Source: Tetraselmis striata (taxonomy: Eukaryota > Chlorophyta > Chlorodendrophyceae > Chlorodendrales > Chlorodendraceae). From it: a stretch of 64,000 bases of DNA. Location: assembly GCA_006384855.1 (NCBI GenBank), contig VCJN01000650.1:142471-206470 (forward strand), in the 5' to 3' direction. A program made the translations under genes and the position numbers. The notes beneath the pieces are model-generated. The model was given only the letters and a program-made list of their open reading frames with translations. It was not told the DNA's origin and did not search any database. Positions 47,544-59,985 of the stretch are shown one piece after another (the stretch's first letter is position 1; every line of letters begins with the position of its first letter).

Positions 47544-47654
47544 CTGCCCGCATATATCTAATCATCCTGGTACCGGTAGTCGCTACCTGTACCGCGCCGC
47601 GCTGGGAAATTACGCCGTACATCCCTACGTTATTATTACCATACGGATGGCCGC

Positions 47655-47869
47655 TGTGAGGGGATGCGCTTATGGTGGCGAGAGTCTGTGCTACTCCGAG
47701 GTTGTGAGGGTGAGAGTAGTATGATTACAGTTCCGGCAGGGCGCCGTGCTGATATATCAGCAGGCGCCGATCGGCCGACGCGCCTACACGCCTACGCGCC
47801 TGGCGCTACGCGCCTTAAAGTGTGCTACTGTTGATTAGGGTTAGTGATGTTATAGGATATATCCTCACA
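47655..47869 (-). repeat. LTR of the inner Ty3/gypsy element (3' LTR of the minus-strand element)
   Basis: 215 bp, TGTGAGGG...CCTCACA. The copy at 56,318-56,532 differs at four positions (about 2%). The target duplication GCCGC lies at 47,650-47,654 and 56,533-56,537. Confidence 0.93.
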
Positions 47870-47989
47870 TTCCACCCCGCTCTGATGAATCTGAGCCAGC
47901 AGATTCACGGTGGAAACCTTTGCGGGTGGCTCGCCTTAGCAGCAAGGTATGCTGGTGAGGTTGAGATATGTTTGTATCGTTCTGACAGC

Positions 47990-48160
47990 ATATAGTGCTG
48001 CATCAGCGGTGAATACCGCATCGTTTCATAGGGCCTCCAGTCATCTCCAGTTGCTGGAAAATTATGGAACCTTACTTTGAACAGCAAGGCTTTGCCCTTT
48101 GCATACAGTCTGTGGTATAGTGCCAATTTACAGTCAGTGATGTCCGCAATGATTGGGTCA
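47990..48160 (-). other. chromodomain-like C-terminus of the inner integrase
   Basis: The minus-strand translation has IADITDCKLALYHRLYAKGK, LLFKVRFHNFP and DDWRPYETM. The spacing and the W-x-PYE ending match chromodomains fused to chromovirus integrases, which bind methylated histone tails and direct insertion. Confidence 0.55.
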
Positions 48161-48325
48161 TCAGTTCTGCGCATCTGCCTGCCAATCAAGGCATCAGGAA
48201 TGTCTGTTTGCGCAGATACAGTATCCCAGAGTCTCAGCTTTGAGACATGAAACACTGGGTGGCACTCAAGCTCAGGTGGTAATAGTATTTTGTAGGCCTG
48301 AGGGTTCACCTGTTCGATGACCTCA

Positions 48326-49168
48326 TTATGGTTCTACATATCGTTGTTTGAGCTTAGGACACTTCTGTCCTCTTATGATCATATCGTCAGTTTTTATCAT
48401 TATTTTGTCACCGATCTGAAAAGTCATCGGTTGTTTATTGTTTTTGTTATGGTAATGCCTTTGGTATTCTTTGGCAATTATGATATTTTCATGCACCAAA
48501 TTGTGTATATCTTGGATTTTTGACAGAATGTCTATTGTAGTTTCTCTCACTCCAGTTTTGGGATTTACAATATCGATTGGCAACCGAGGATGGAAGCCAT
48601 ATATTGTCTGGAATGGAGTAAATTTTGTGGTTGAGGATTCTGTGTTATTGTAATTGAACTCAGCAAGGGAAAGGTAATTGACCCAATCCTGCTGGTTATT
48701 GTAGCAGAATGCTCGCAGCAACTGCTCAATTATCTTATTCAATATTTCAGTCTGACCAACAGTCTGCGGATGGTAAGCAGTACTGAGGTTTAAAGTTGTG
48801 CCAAGCTGTTTGAACAGTTCTTGGAAGTATGATGATGTATATTTGACATCTCTGTCTCCTATCATACAGGTACTGAGACCATGGAGTTTGTATATATTTT
48901 TGTTGTACAGTTGTGCCAGTTCAGGAGCCGAGATGGCTTTCTGGCATGGTATAAAGTGTGCATGCTTTGTGAACAAATCCACAAAAGTGGCAATACAGTC
49001 ATAACCATCCACTGATGGTAAATTTGTGATAAAGTCAAGACTGAAATATTCCCATGGTACAGTTGGTGTTGGCAGTGGCTGTAAAGCCGCTGCTGGGGCC
49101 TGCGTATGCTGTTTTGTCAGCTTGCAGACTTTACAGTTTCGAATATATGATTTTATGTTTTGGTGCAT
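48326..49168 (-). other. integrase of the inner Ty3/gypsy element
   Basis: The zinc-binding end CKVCKLTKQHTQ precedes the core with WEYFSLDFITNLP, MIGDRDVKYTSSYF and a TEILNKIIEQLLR helix, followed by the usual FNYNNTESSTTKFTPF and YGFHPRLP. All are typical of Ty3/gypsy integrases. Confidence 0.85.
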
Positions 49169-49294
49169 GTGCGGCCAGCAAAAAATTCTTTTGATCAGGT
49201 TCTCAGTCCTGAGTATACCGTTATGGCCAGCCGTCTGAATATCGTGATGTTCTTTGATGATGCTCTTTTGGAGTTCATCATCATCATCATGGCT

Positions 49295-49420
49295 CAGATC
49301 AGTATGGTAATTATGGTGTTCTTTGCTGATATGGTTCAGATCAGTATGGTAATTATGGTGTTCTTTGATGATATGGTTCAGATCAGTATGGTAACTATGG
49401 TGTTCTTTGATGATGCTTTT
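49295..49420. repeat. three tandem copies of a 42-bp unit
   Basis: The word CAGATCAGTATGGTAA recurs at 49,295, 49,337 and 49,379, giving a 42-bp period within the pol region of the inner element. The third unit has a few changes. Confidence 0.85.
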
Positions 49421-49429
49421 TTTGAGTTA

Positions 49430-49960
49430 ATCATCAGCAGGAATATATAGTATCATATACAGTTCAGTATGGTAATCATATCGTACTCCAGGAGATAGTT
49501 TCTCCTTGTTCAGTTTTGGATCCTGCATATATTTTAGTTTGATATGGTTGAGTAATTGTTTGTCCAACTGCACTGAGACAGTGGCAAGATTGAGCCATTC
49601 AGTGATGTGCTCCAGATCCTTCTCAAAGGTCTGCATATAGTATGCATCTAACGATGCCTTCAGATCTGTTAGATCTGGTAATATGTTGAGTGCATCTGCC
49701 ATATTTTGAGATCCCTTTTTATGTACAATATTAATATTGTTCATATATGGTGATATAATTTGGGACCAGCCAGCATGTTCTCTGCTGAGCTTTTCCTGGG
49801 TTGGCAGATGTCGGAGGGTTGTATGGTCAGTGACTACGGTAAAATGTTTGCATCCCTCCAGGTAGTGTCGCCAATGTTGTAAGGCAATCACTACACCCAG
49901 AAATTCAGTATCGTAAGTGGAGTAGCGCAGTTGCGCCCCCCTCAGGACCTTTGCCGGGTA
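49430..49960 (-). other. RNase H region of the inner Ty3/gypsy element
   Basis: The minus-strand translation shows LRYSTYDTEFLGVVIALQHW, KHFTVVTDHTTLRHLPTQ and NIVHKKGSQNMADAL, the usual RNase H end of a Ty3/gypsy polymerase. Confidence 0.75.
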
Positions 49961-50007
49961 AGCGACAGGACGCAGTTGTCCGGCATTAGGGTCTCTGCAT
50001 AATCACT

Positions 50008-50396
50008 GTTCAATATGGTCAATATGGTTCAGGTACAAATGATAATATGTTTGCGAAGTCTCGCAAGTACCTGTTCAATATGGTCAATATGGTCAATATA
50101 GTTCAGGTATAAATGATAATATATTTGCGAAGTCTCGCAAGTACCTGTTCAATATGGTTAATATGTTGCTTCAATATGGTTCAATACGATTAATATGGTT
50201 CAATATGGTTCACATGATTCAATATGGTTCAACATAATTCATATGGTTCAGTATGGTTCATGTGGTTCAATATGGTTCAATATGATTCAATATGGTTCAA
50301 TATGATTCAATATGATTCAATGTGGTTCAATATGATTCAATATGATTCAATATAGTTCAATATGATTCAATATGGTTCAATATGATTCAATATAGG
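50008..50396. repeat. AT-rich minisatellite, TTCAATATGG-like
   Basis: Dozens of degenerate copies of a roughly 10-12-bp unit built on TTCAATATGGTT and TTCAATATGATT. The left part also holds a roughly 73-bp duplication (AAATGATAATAT..TTGCGAAGTCTCGCAAGTACC). It lies inside the inner retrotransposon. Confidence 0.9.
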
Positions 50397-52973
50397 GTCG
50401 GATCCAGTTTTTCTCCAAATATTGTGTCAAGCTGCTTTTTCAGCTCAGTCAGCTCCGCCGGAGACATTTTATAAATGTGTCCTTTTGGCGGGTTAGCATC
50501 AGGTATGGTTGGAATACTGTGATCAAATCTGCCCCTGCTCAGTGGCAGGTCAGTTAAGGTATTTTTATCGTGACCATATTGTTTTATGATTCGCATTATT
50601 TTTTCGTCATATTGTTGGCCAAAATCAGTCTGTATTTGCAGATCATTCGAATTTGTCCGCGATGTCTGCGTCTCAATATAGTCCTCTTTCAGAGTGGCTA
50701 TGAAAAATGATGCTGCCTCTGCATTTTGATTTGTTCAGCAGAGATATGTAGCAGCTTAGCCATCTGATTTGCTGACAAGATGCTCACCACTGCTGGTCTG
50801 GGCTCGATTTCACAGCCAAACAGCGTGGCATCTGTCTATCTCTCGTGTATGGTGGCATCATCCCAACGGATGTCTGGATTATTTTTTTCTCAGCCATGGA
50901 ATGCCAAGTATGACATCCCAGTTATTGTTGCTGGGGAGGCAAACAAAATTAGCCTCCGTAGTGTAACCTGCCTCAAATTGAAGCATTACAGTAACATAAT
51001 GTCGAGAGATCTTATATGTTATTCCATCTGCCAGTTGTATTTTGATCGCTTGATCCAGCAGTTTCACTGGCAGATTATATTTTTGTACAATATCCCATGA
51101 GATAATTCTCTTTGGGCAGCACTGTCGATCAATATGTCAACCTGATTGGACAGGATATCATTGTTTATTGTAATTTTGGATTTGGCCTTCAACAGATCTG
51201 TCTCAACAGTCTGAGAAGTAAAGTTTGCGGTTGGAATTTGATATGGTGGTTTCACATTGTGCGCTTTTGTCGCGCAGTCTGTCTTCGACAGTATAGTCAG
51301 CAAGGCATACATCAACTGCGAATGGAGTCGGACCCATTGGTATCCGCTCTTTATGGTTGCTCGGGTATGGAATATCATACAAATAAGCATCCTGAGGGTA
51401 CTGGTGTATTTTTCTGTATGTTTTCAGCATATGTTTGATATTGTTATTGTTTTTCCATTTTGGAATCGCAATTACTGCGGAAATATTGTAAGGATTCAGC
51501 ATGCGCTTCCTTTCGAAGCAGGCGATAAAATCAGAGATTTGCTCAAAAGGTGGATTCAGCCACCCATGATGGTTAGTAATGTCAGCATCAAAAAAAAAAG
51601 TTAGTCGGAGAACAATAATTGTCAAGCACTTTTGTGGTTTCAGCTGTTGCCGCCCCATCAAGGGTGAACGGCCCCCATATCATGTTCAATTCTTCCCAAG
51701 CATTCTGATTGAATGATGGGTAAGTATCGTGTTGGGGAGCTGATACTGTTGCGTCGTTATCATGATGCGCAGGGATCATCGCCCTGGCCATATTGTCATT
51801 ATAGTCAGATATGATTTCATTGATTTGTGTTTGCATGTGACGGCACTCAACAGTGTCCGTTTGCACAGCATTCTCCACCGTTGTTGGTGGCTTTTGCTGA
51901 TATAGTAATTTTTCAACTGGTTCAGTTTGCGGCGCTTTTGATGAGGTACCTTTCTAACCGATAATATGGTGTTTATTGTGTTTGCGCCTTCTGCGCTTGT
52001 GAGTCTCCAGTATATGATGCACAACAGGGGGTTCCTGAGTGTCATCGACCCTACGTTTCGAACGCAGTGGTCCCACACCCTCCACAATATTTACTGTTGG
52101 TATTGTTGTCATGGTTATATCATAGTGGTGTCGTGAGACACAGTAGCCTTGAGCCAATATTTTCAGTTATTGTTCTTATAGTAATGTTATATTCTTATCG
52201 TTATGTTACAGATGGCTCAAAGCAAAATATGATGGGAGGATGTGTTCGTCGGCCGACTTTTATGAACTCTGATTGTTGGCGATCCTGCCGTAAACGGCAG
52301 GGGCAGGCCCACGCCCAGGATCACTCCAGAGCGTCCCCTGGCACAGATCAACTTGAGCGGCCACATCCAAATCACCGCAAATCAAAGCTGTTGCCAGAAC
52401 AATACATTACTACGTTCAGCTTATGTAGTGTATGGCAACATTTAATCATAAGGTAAGGAGACTGATATTGACATAGTGGATCAAAAGGTATTTATAAAGT
52501 CAATTCATTCAGTTTACTATGTCAATATTTGTTTTATACTGTAGTTTGTTTGCAGTTTGCTGGGCTGATGCCTCAGCTTGTATGCTCCTCTTTGGAGCGC
52601 TGCGGACGAAAGTGGTCTCCACTATTATAGTGGGTATGCGTTCATATGGTAGCCTATATTTATTCTCCACCTCGACCGCCCCGGCCGCGACCAACAGTTT
52701 TGCCGCGGCCTCCTCCTTCAGAGCGGCCGCCACGGCCGCTATTGCGGCCTCCACTACCATCACAGCCACCTCCACCATCATGCTTCGGGAGCATGTCTGA
52801 TGTTACTGATATTTTCAGCAGTTGCACTGAGGGCCCGGGCTTCAAGCCTAGGTGCCTGCTCAGGTTATCGTAAGCCTTACGGCATGCGTATGGTTAGTCC
52901 TTATTAGCTAGGATATGTTTGCTTCCACGCTGATTGACGCTGGATCATTTCAGCACCCAGCGAAAAATTGTTG

Positions 52974-54251
52974 TTAGCGTGTTACAGTATTTGTATAATA
53001 AGATTTGCCTGCCTGTGTATTTTGCCTGTGTATTTTGAGATCACGATAATATTTTTTACTTTGAACATAACATATTATAGTTTCTGCCAACTGATGAGAA
53101 TCGGTAAAGGCAGCTCCACGGATTCCTCGCTTGTTTGCGAACATGGTTTCCAGTGTATTATAGTATTGTGATTGTTTGTTGATAGCGTCAAGCACATATC
53201 TTTCTGACATATAGTCATAGACATGTTCTGTTACTGTAGGGCCCACTCTGTCCAAAAACTGCATGACCTCAGTCAGGTACAGAGGGCTATGGTGATTGGC
53301 ATGCAACTTCTCCTGCCATGCCAGCGGGGTCAGTTTAAGTTGCAGCGTTGGCTGGCTAGCAGCTACAGTTGCATATAGTTGTTGCGGTGCAGGCCGTTCA
53401 CTCACCGGTGGCGAGGTTTCACGCCTTGGCGACTTCCGCCTGGTCTGTTCTGCTGGAGGATATGATGGGCGCTTGTCTGCCCTATGGTCCGATTGGCCAG
53501 CATATGGTTCATGCTGCCGGTGTGGGTCATAACCTGCAGGTTCTGCACCCATATCATAGGCACTTGGATTGTGCCGTTGCTGCGCTGCTTTGGTCATTAT
53601 GGTTCTGATGGCAGAGTATATTGGCAGACCCAACGGTTGGTCTGCAAACTGTCTGTTGGGATAAGGTATGTTTGGGAAGGTGTTAGCACAGTCTTTGAAG
53701 TGCTCACGTACTTTCTTATTGTATCTCTGCCGCCACGCCTCAAGCGCAGGGGCCATATGGTTAACATACTCAAGGACCCATTCCGGTTTGGATCCAGTCT
53801 TGTGCGCCATCCGGAATATCTTGCAATATGTTAGCATAGGAATCTGATGAACATAAGCTGCTGGAAACAGTATGAGGGCTGAGCTGGCTGGCTTTGGTGT
53901 AGCCCGTGTAAGCACAGTGTCAATATATTGTATTTGCAGCAAGAGTCGCTGCTGCGGGTCCTCTGCTCCAGCAGGCCTGTGCGTGATATGGTTATGTTCT
54001 ATGATATTGTTAGACCATCTGCCGACAAAGTCAGCCAGATTGTCCATCAGGCCGGCATTCCAGCCTTGGTTATAGTGTATGTTCATTGCCATATCTTGAT
54101 ATTGTACCAGGTCTGCATCCATGAAGGGAAGAATCAGACCGCATGCTTGGCGCATGTTACTTATAGTATTCCTTGACTCACTGGATTGAAAACCCAGTAT
54201 CATATTTTGGATATAGTCACCATCTTCGCGCAGTATATCGTAATAGGTCAT
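52974..54251 (-). other. gag of the inner Ty3/gypsy element
   Basis: An open stretch of 425 residues. It has a helical N-terminal half resembling a capsid region and a Pro/Arg-rich middle (SYPPAEQTRRKSPRRETSPP). A Gly/Arg-rich segment (RGRGG repeats, about 52,660-52,845) lies just downstream and may bind nucleic acid. Treated as a fossil part of the element. Confidence 0.6.
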
Positions 54252-54541
54252 GAATATCTTTTATGATTAGCATCAGAGTCATAGCTCTCATGGATTTGCT
54301 CTGAGATATGTTGGAAAGATGTTCATATGTTCAGGCGAGGCTGTGCCTCACTTAGAATTGGATTATTATGGTGATCATGGAGAGGTTGTGATGTTATCTC
54401 TTCCTCTCCTTTTGGCAACATGTGTTCGCCAGAGTGACCCTCAGTTTGGCCTAGATTATCATGTATATTGTATCATTCGTATTGTGAGGTGGCATATCAT
54501 TTACAATGTCAACAACATTTTCCAGTTATAGTTTGTCCTCA

Positions 54542-54832
54542 CATTCATTGAGGAGATATCGTTGTCGATCCCATTGGGCAACTGATTATCGTTTCGTCCT
54601 GCAAGTTATGGTTTGTCCTCATTCATTGAGGAGATATCGTTGTCGACCCCATTGGGCGACTGATTATCGTTTCGTCCTGCAAGTTATGGTTTGTCCTCAT
54701 TCATTGAGGAGATATCGTTGTCGACCCCATTGGGCGACTGATTATCGTTTCGTCCTGCAAGTTATGGTTTGTCCTCATTCATTGAGGAGATATCGTTGTC
54801 GACCCCATTGGGCGACTGATTATCGTTTCGTC
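54542..54832. repeat. four tandem copies of a 78-bp unit
   Basis: Copies start at 54,542, 54,620, 54,698 and 54,776, each CATTCATTGAGGAGATATCG..., nearly identical, the last one cut short. They lie in the leader of the inner element, just upstream of its gag. Confidence 0.93.
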
Positions 54833-55144
54833 CGCAGCTGCCATTGAGGCGGCGATATTGTTCGAAATATAGTCATTACAGTCAGGATTCAACCTGCTGG
54901 ATATGGTTTGATTTCAGGCCTCTTCGGGCTCAATATGGTTTGGATATCGTCACAGGCCTCTTCGGGCTCAATATGGTTTGAATATCGTAAGCGACGCAAC
55001 AGTGATGTATGGTTCCGACAATGATATGCTGACGTTCGATGGTTGTTATGTTATTCATATTTTTTGGCAAAGAAGATAAGGTAAGGTTGGAGTGGAAGTG
55101 GCTTACCTAATAGGCTGCTTACCTCAATTCGATTCATACAAAAA

Positions 55145-56290
55145 AAGAATAATGACGCTCCGAGTTCTACAGGCAGCGTCGCGCGTCCCGGTAATGTCCA
55201 AACTCCGGGCGAGAAAGTAGCGCCGAGGTGGCGCAGAATATAGTATGCTTCCGCCTTATGAAAGGGCGGAGTTATGATTCGTTCGATTCCATAGTCGAGA
55301 ATGTTCGACTGTATAGTACTGCCTTTTGGCAGGGTGGCTTCTGGAAAAGCCTCTTATAGTTTTTCGGCGGGGTAATTGCCGACACCCGCAGTTGCCCCAC
55401 GACAAGCGCGAGTATCATGGGTGTAGCGCTCCAAGTGAGAAGGTAGCGCAGAGGGATATTGTATGCATTCGCCTCAAGACAAGGCGGAGTTACGATAAGC
55501 TCGACTCAGTGGTCGAGAAGGTTCTGGTGTATAGTGCTGCCTTTTGGCATGTTATAGTATTTTTTTTCCACGACGCTCCGAATTTCTCAGGTAGCGTCGC
55601 AGCCCGGTAATCCCCAAGCTCCGGGTGAAAAAGTAGCGCCGAGGTGGCGCAGAATATAGTATGCTTCCGCCTTATGAAAGAGCGGAGTTATGTTTCACTC
55701 GACTCGGTGGCCGAGAAGGTTTGAGAATATGGTGCCGCCTCTTGGCATGGTGTTTTTTTTTTTTTTGAAACGGCATACGGCAGGAAAACTGCCGACTATG
55801 GTTTGCGGCGGGGTAATCGCCGGCGCCCGCGGTGGCTACCGCACAGGCGCATATGGTATGCTTCCGCCTTCTGAGAGGGCGGAGTTATGTTATTATGGTA
55901 TTACGGTGTTTCCGACTCAGTAGTCGAGAGGGTTCGAATATATGGTGCTGCCGTTTTTTCGGCAGAGTATTTTACGAGACGGCGGTGCTGCAGGTAGCGT
56001 AGCGCCCCGGTAATCTCGTCCATGCTCCGGGCGAGAAAATAAAGTTGATGGTAGCGCCAAGTTCGTGTGGCGGGTATATGATAAGCTTCCGCTGATAGAA
56101 AGAGCGGAGTTATGGTTGTGGATTCAGTCGTCGAGAAGTTTCGACTGTCCAATACTGCCTCTTGGCAGGATCGTTCTGAATCGATGGCTTTCGGAAAAGC
56201 CCGTTACAGTCTTCCGGCGGGGTAATTGCCTGCGCCCGCCGTGGCTACGCTACAGGCGCGTATGGTATAGTTGATGAAAGCTCGCGAGGG
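55145..56290. repeat. about 400-bp degenerate tandem repeats in the leader
   Basis: Blocks beginning near 55,150, 55,572 and 55,978 share GACGCTCCGA/CAGGTAGCG, CCCGGTAAT, GCTCCGGG.GA.AAA, AGTAGCGCC and a CTTCCGCCTTATGAAAG.GCGGAGTTATG hairpin. Local hairpin words built on CTTCCGCCTT / GGGCGGAG recur at about 55,245, 55,470, 55,665, 55,860 and 56,090. These are structured repeats in the untranslated leader of the inner element. Confidence 0.75.
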
Positions 56291-56317
56291 AGCGATCGAG
56301 TAGGTAGAAGCACCAAA

Positions 56318-56532
56318 TGTGAGGGGATGCGCTTATGGTGGCGAGAGTCTGTGCTACTCCGAGGTTGTGAGGGTGAGAGTAGTATGATTACAGTTCCGGC
56401 GGGGCGCCGTGCTGATATATCAGCAGGCGCCGATCGGCCGACGCGCCTACACGCCTACGCGCCTGGCGCTACGCGCCTTAAAGAGTGCTACTGTTGATTA
56501 GGGCTAGTGAGGTTATAGGATATATCCTCACA
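56318..56532 (-). repeat. LTR of the inner Ty3/gypsy element (5' LTR of the minus-strand element)
   Basis: 215 bp, paired with 47,655-47,869. Followed directly by the target duplication GCCGC (56,533-56,537). Confidence 0.93.
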
Positions 56533-57009
56533 GCCGCCGTAGCCGTATCAACTATGCCTGTAGCGTCTGAGTCCGGCACATTTCAGTTGCGCATTACTAG
56601 ATACTGCTGAGCATGGGGTTAAATTCGTCTATATATACTGTTTAACCAACTTTAAGAACAATTTCAACGGTGTTCTCGCGTGTCATTTCTCATAATTACC
56701 ACCTAGCCAACAGATGAACTACCGGCACCCAAATTACTACGCTCCCCGGCGGCCACACTTATATCACTTATATCCGGCCGAACCCCGCTCTATTTATAGC
56801 GAGGTGCTATGCAGGCTAACACCACGACTTTAAAGGGATCCCAATGATATATTCTCTTACACCGTGATTCGCGTGTACCACGCAATGACCGCACTGCCGC
56901 CAGTCAATTAAATCACGATTTTTTCGTTGTTACCACCGACTGGTATGCTAATGATGTACTAAAACGAATTCGGACCTTCATACTTAAACATAAAAACAAG
57001 CATGCCAGC

Positions 57010-57830
57010 CATTGAATCCCCTTCAAGCAGTGCCGCCCCGGCTTCAACTTCAAAATACCATTGCTCTACGATGCCCACCTACCACCCGGCAAAACATATT
57101 GCCACTCACTTCCCGAATCAGAAAAACACACAACGCAATTAAGCGACCGTTTCGACACATAATTCAATGGGTAATCGCTTCCGCCTTATGCTGCACTTAT
57201 CCTATTTGACCGAGCATGCAATGGTAGCATGCGCATTTGCATTGACTACCGACAGATTGCACATATACATACATACATACATACATACACACACATATAT
57301 ACATATACATATATATACATACATAAATATAACCGCCGAATAATACTCCAGTACCTCACGCCACCATGCTCGTAGTGGATATGCTGTCCGGCTGTATTGT
57401 ATACATTCCGCCCTCGACAGAGTTTTGGTCTAACACCAACTTGCAATCAAACATATACGATGCCCGCACAATATCGTTCAAAACTCGGTTCGGTGGGCTC
57501 GAATTCCAGACCATGGCATTTGGACTGTCCAATAATCCATCGGCAATTTAACGCTTGGTGCTGGGTAACGTTGTTTTGCATTCGCATAACACCGCGTTTA
57601 TTCCTGTTTAGTTTGACAACGTTTTGGTATTGTGTATCTCGCTCAATGAACACTTCATACACCTCAAAACCACGCTTGTTTTGCTTGCCAAACGTCGCAT
57701 ACTGCTGCAACTGCCTTAACGAACACGAATATTTGGGCCATTACATAGCCAACGGGACACACGCCTTTCCAAACATTATTGCCATTCGCAATTGGCCCCC
57801 GCAACACAATTAACGATTGCAATTCGGCGG
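57010..57830 (+). other. degraded reverse transcriptase region of the outer LTR element
   Basis: Ty3/gypsy-like words are scattered here: MRICIDYRQIA near 57,225, then FKTRFGGLEFQTMAFGLSNN (about 57,478-57,537), and EYLGHYIANGTHAFP with AIRNWPP at about 57,730-57,805. It is a heavily decayed fossil. An AT-rich (CATA)n microsatellite lies within it at about 57,256-57,335. Confidence 0.6.
57256..57335. repeat. (CATA)n-type microsatellite
   Basis: An imperfect run of CATA, CACA and TATA units of about 80 bp. Confidence 0.85.
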
Positions 57831-59590
57831 TTCATATCGTAAGGATGGAATGAATATACATATTTTCGCATGACCACACCCCTTCCATAATATTTGTGGC
57901 AATACACAAAAGTTTCTGGAAACCGCACGGACATGTAGCTTACCTTTTGCGCACTAACAAAAAATATAATAAAACCTATGCCCAGTAAGAACTTTTTCGC
58001 ATGAATACGCTTTGACAATATGACGCTTTTTCATACAAAATAGCTCTTAGATCACGCTCAGACCACACTATATATGCATGCCACTCTCCGTCACCTGCCC
58101 GCCCAAGCCGCCGTCACTCACTACCATACATGGCAAACCACTGACCCCCGCCCGCACCCGCCGCACCCGGACATATTATATTGCAATGAAAGCTCTTAGA
58201 ATGAGACCGATGCCCGGTCTTGTCGTCCGGATTTACGCCAAGAATTAACAAACAACGACATTCAACTGCTTGACACATATCTACGGACTCGTTGCCCGAT
58301 TTTCTCACGTATTTATCATGCACTACTTCCACCTTCAAGTTAATCTAGAATTAACAATCGACCATGTCGCCACAACTATACCACCGAAGCAAACTACGAC
58401 TATGGTAACCGTATTCACAATCACGTAATATAATTCCAGCAACGGGTTATGCTTATAAGTATGCCTGCCCGCCTCGGACAAATTCTGTCTTGATTTGGTC
58501 ATTCCAAAAGTACTGTACCCACGCTGCCGGCCACCTTGCTTGATGCCGCACGCACTACTATTTGGAAAACATATGATGACCCATTATGCGCAATAGGATT
58601 TGCCCACAGACTTGCCCATCGTACCAACCTGCGAAAATTTTCTTATCAACCCGGCTCCGTGTCTCCCGTACACCCACACATCTGCCCCTACGTAATTATT
58701 CCCATGAACTTTGCTTATCACTGGCATGCCGCCCTCTGCGAAATATCTTTGCCGCTACACCCACACGTGTACACGCATTTACAGTACGAGCCCGCTTCAT
58801 CCCTTGTCGTATCCACGTAGACGCTCCTCGGCTTGCCCGTTTTACTTATTTACAATATTTTCCGCCCTTACAACCTTTATCGCATAATAATGAAAGACCG
58901 CAATCCCCGCTTCACCTCAGTTATGACAAAACATTTACCGCTCATACTCGACATGTGATAACGCCTGGCAATATACCTTATCCCTCGTCGGTTTTATATT
59001 ATGCCACGATGCCTACCAATCCGCAACTACATGCACTCCGCTTGACGCCCGCTACGGCGCCAACCCGCTCACACCCGCTAACTTGTTACACCAACACGTT
59101 GACTCTGCGGATTGCATTGACATCGCCAAAATACCATATGCAGAAATACATGACTGAAAGTTAGAACTCGCCAATACCTGTGTATCAAGCATACGTAGCA
59201 TATGCCAAACTCGCCCTAATAAAGTCTGGATGTCAACGTCACACATATTGCTTCGCACACAGCTTGTCAAACCCCGCCTGCCAATTCCTGCCAACTCAGC
59301 TTGCCTTTTGCTATGGCAACGACACACATATTCTTTGCAGTCAGCTTGCCACAGTCCGCCTGCCAACTCCTGCCAACTCCGCTTGCCCTTTGCTATGCAC
59401 TGCCATCCCGTATTCCACAATTCCTGGGCGACATATGCTAACCTGACAAGTCGTAATGATATGCTCCATGAATATGCCCGACACAATCTACTTGTCCCTG
59501 TCGCGATGCTTGCGCACACTGATCATCGTGCCCTGTCCGCCGAATACCCCACCCGCTTCCCCTGCGTATCATTCCCATGGGTCTGCTTTC
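57831..59590. other. AT-rich remainder of the outer LTR element; no gene recognised
   Basis: Only short frames. It should cover the 3' pol region of the outer element, but I could not recognise integrase motifs with confidence. Confidence 0.4.
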
Positions 59591-59608
59591 TTGGGGGCCG
59601 GGATGGAA

Positions 59609-59981
59609 TGTTAGGGTTACCACCATAACCCTACCTGCATACCTACACCCGCATTCATGTGTACACCCATACCCATACTGTCCACTCACTTATATACTAG
59701 CACGCCTATATACATACTGCTCATCCGCCCATACATGTAGACTGCGCACATGCTACACGTGATCACGCCCACGTGATCATGCCCTCGCCAGCCATTACGC
59801 CCCGATGACTCCCTGATGACTCCAAGCCTAGATTGCATACCCAAGCCTGATGCCTGCGCATGCGACCGGCTGCTGAGCCGATAGTTGTATAAAGCCATGT
59901 ACACCCCGGTGCATCGTAACAATCTCCTTTGCTGCAAACCTTTTCCTTGCCTATGTTAAAGTCCCTCGCCTAAAGCTTACA
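59609..59981 (+). repeat. LTR of the outer element, right copy
   Basis: 373 bp, partner of 43,342-43,717. Preceded by a polypurine-like stretch and followed after four bases by the TRIM-like element. Confidence 0.75.
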
Positions 59982-59985
59982 TTAG

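Larger units (their letters stand above)
43718..47649. other. internal region of the outer LTR element; no coding region recognised
   Basis: Contains two C runs (43,776-43,796, 21 nt; 43,969-43,992, 24 nt), a short Cys-containing peptide near 44,050 and an inverted repeat pair (45,580-45,611 and 47,512-47,543). The two best-composed stretches (about 46.2 and 46.7-47.0 kb) match nothing I know and could be gag remains. Confidence 0.45.
47655..56532 (-). mobile_element. inner Ty3/gypsy chromovirus-like retrotransposon; broken, fairly young
   Basis: 8,878 bp bounded by two 215-bp LTRs that differ at four sites and by a perfect 5-bp target duplication GCCGC, so the insertion ends are complete. 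Read on the minus strand: leader with tandem repeats (about 56.3-54.3 kb), gag (about 54.25-52.97 kb) with a Gly/Arg-rich tail, protease-like region (about 51.2-50.9 kb; ILIDSAA and DVILGIPWL), RNase H (about 49.9-49.5 kb), integrase (about 49.2-48.3 kb) and a chromodomain-like C-terminus (about 48.15-48.0 kb). It is broken in pol, with several breaks, and carries AT-rich minisatellite DNA there. The small LTR divergence implies a recent insertion relative to the outer element. Confidence 0.88.
43342..59981 (+). mobile_element. outer LTR retrotransposon (Ty3/gypsy-like), broken and hosting a nested element
   Basis: Two 373-376-bp LTRs in the same orientation enclose 15.9 kb, of which 8.9 kb is the younger inner element at 47,655-56,532. 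Without that insert the outer element would be about 7.7 kb, a normal size. A purine-rich stretch (GGGGGCCGGGATGGAA) directly precedes the right LTR, as a polypurine tract should. Degraded Ty3/gypsy-like reverse transcriptase similarity lies at about 57.1-57.8 kb. The element is broken, with many breaks. LTR divergence of about 3% makes it older than the inner element. Confidence 0.6.

Noticed and set aside
50008-50396. CRISPR-like spaced repeats
   Set aside because: Units are short and degenerate with no constant-length unique spacers, and the context is a eukaryotic retrotransposon.
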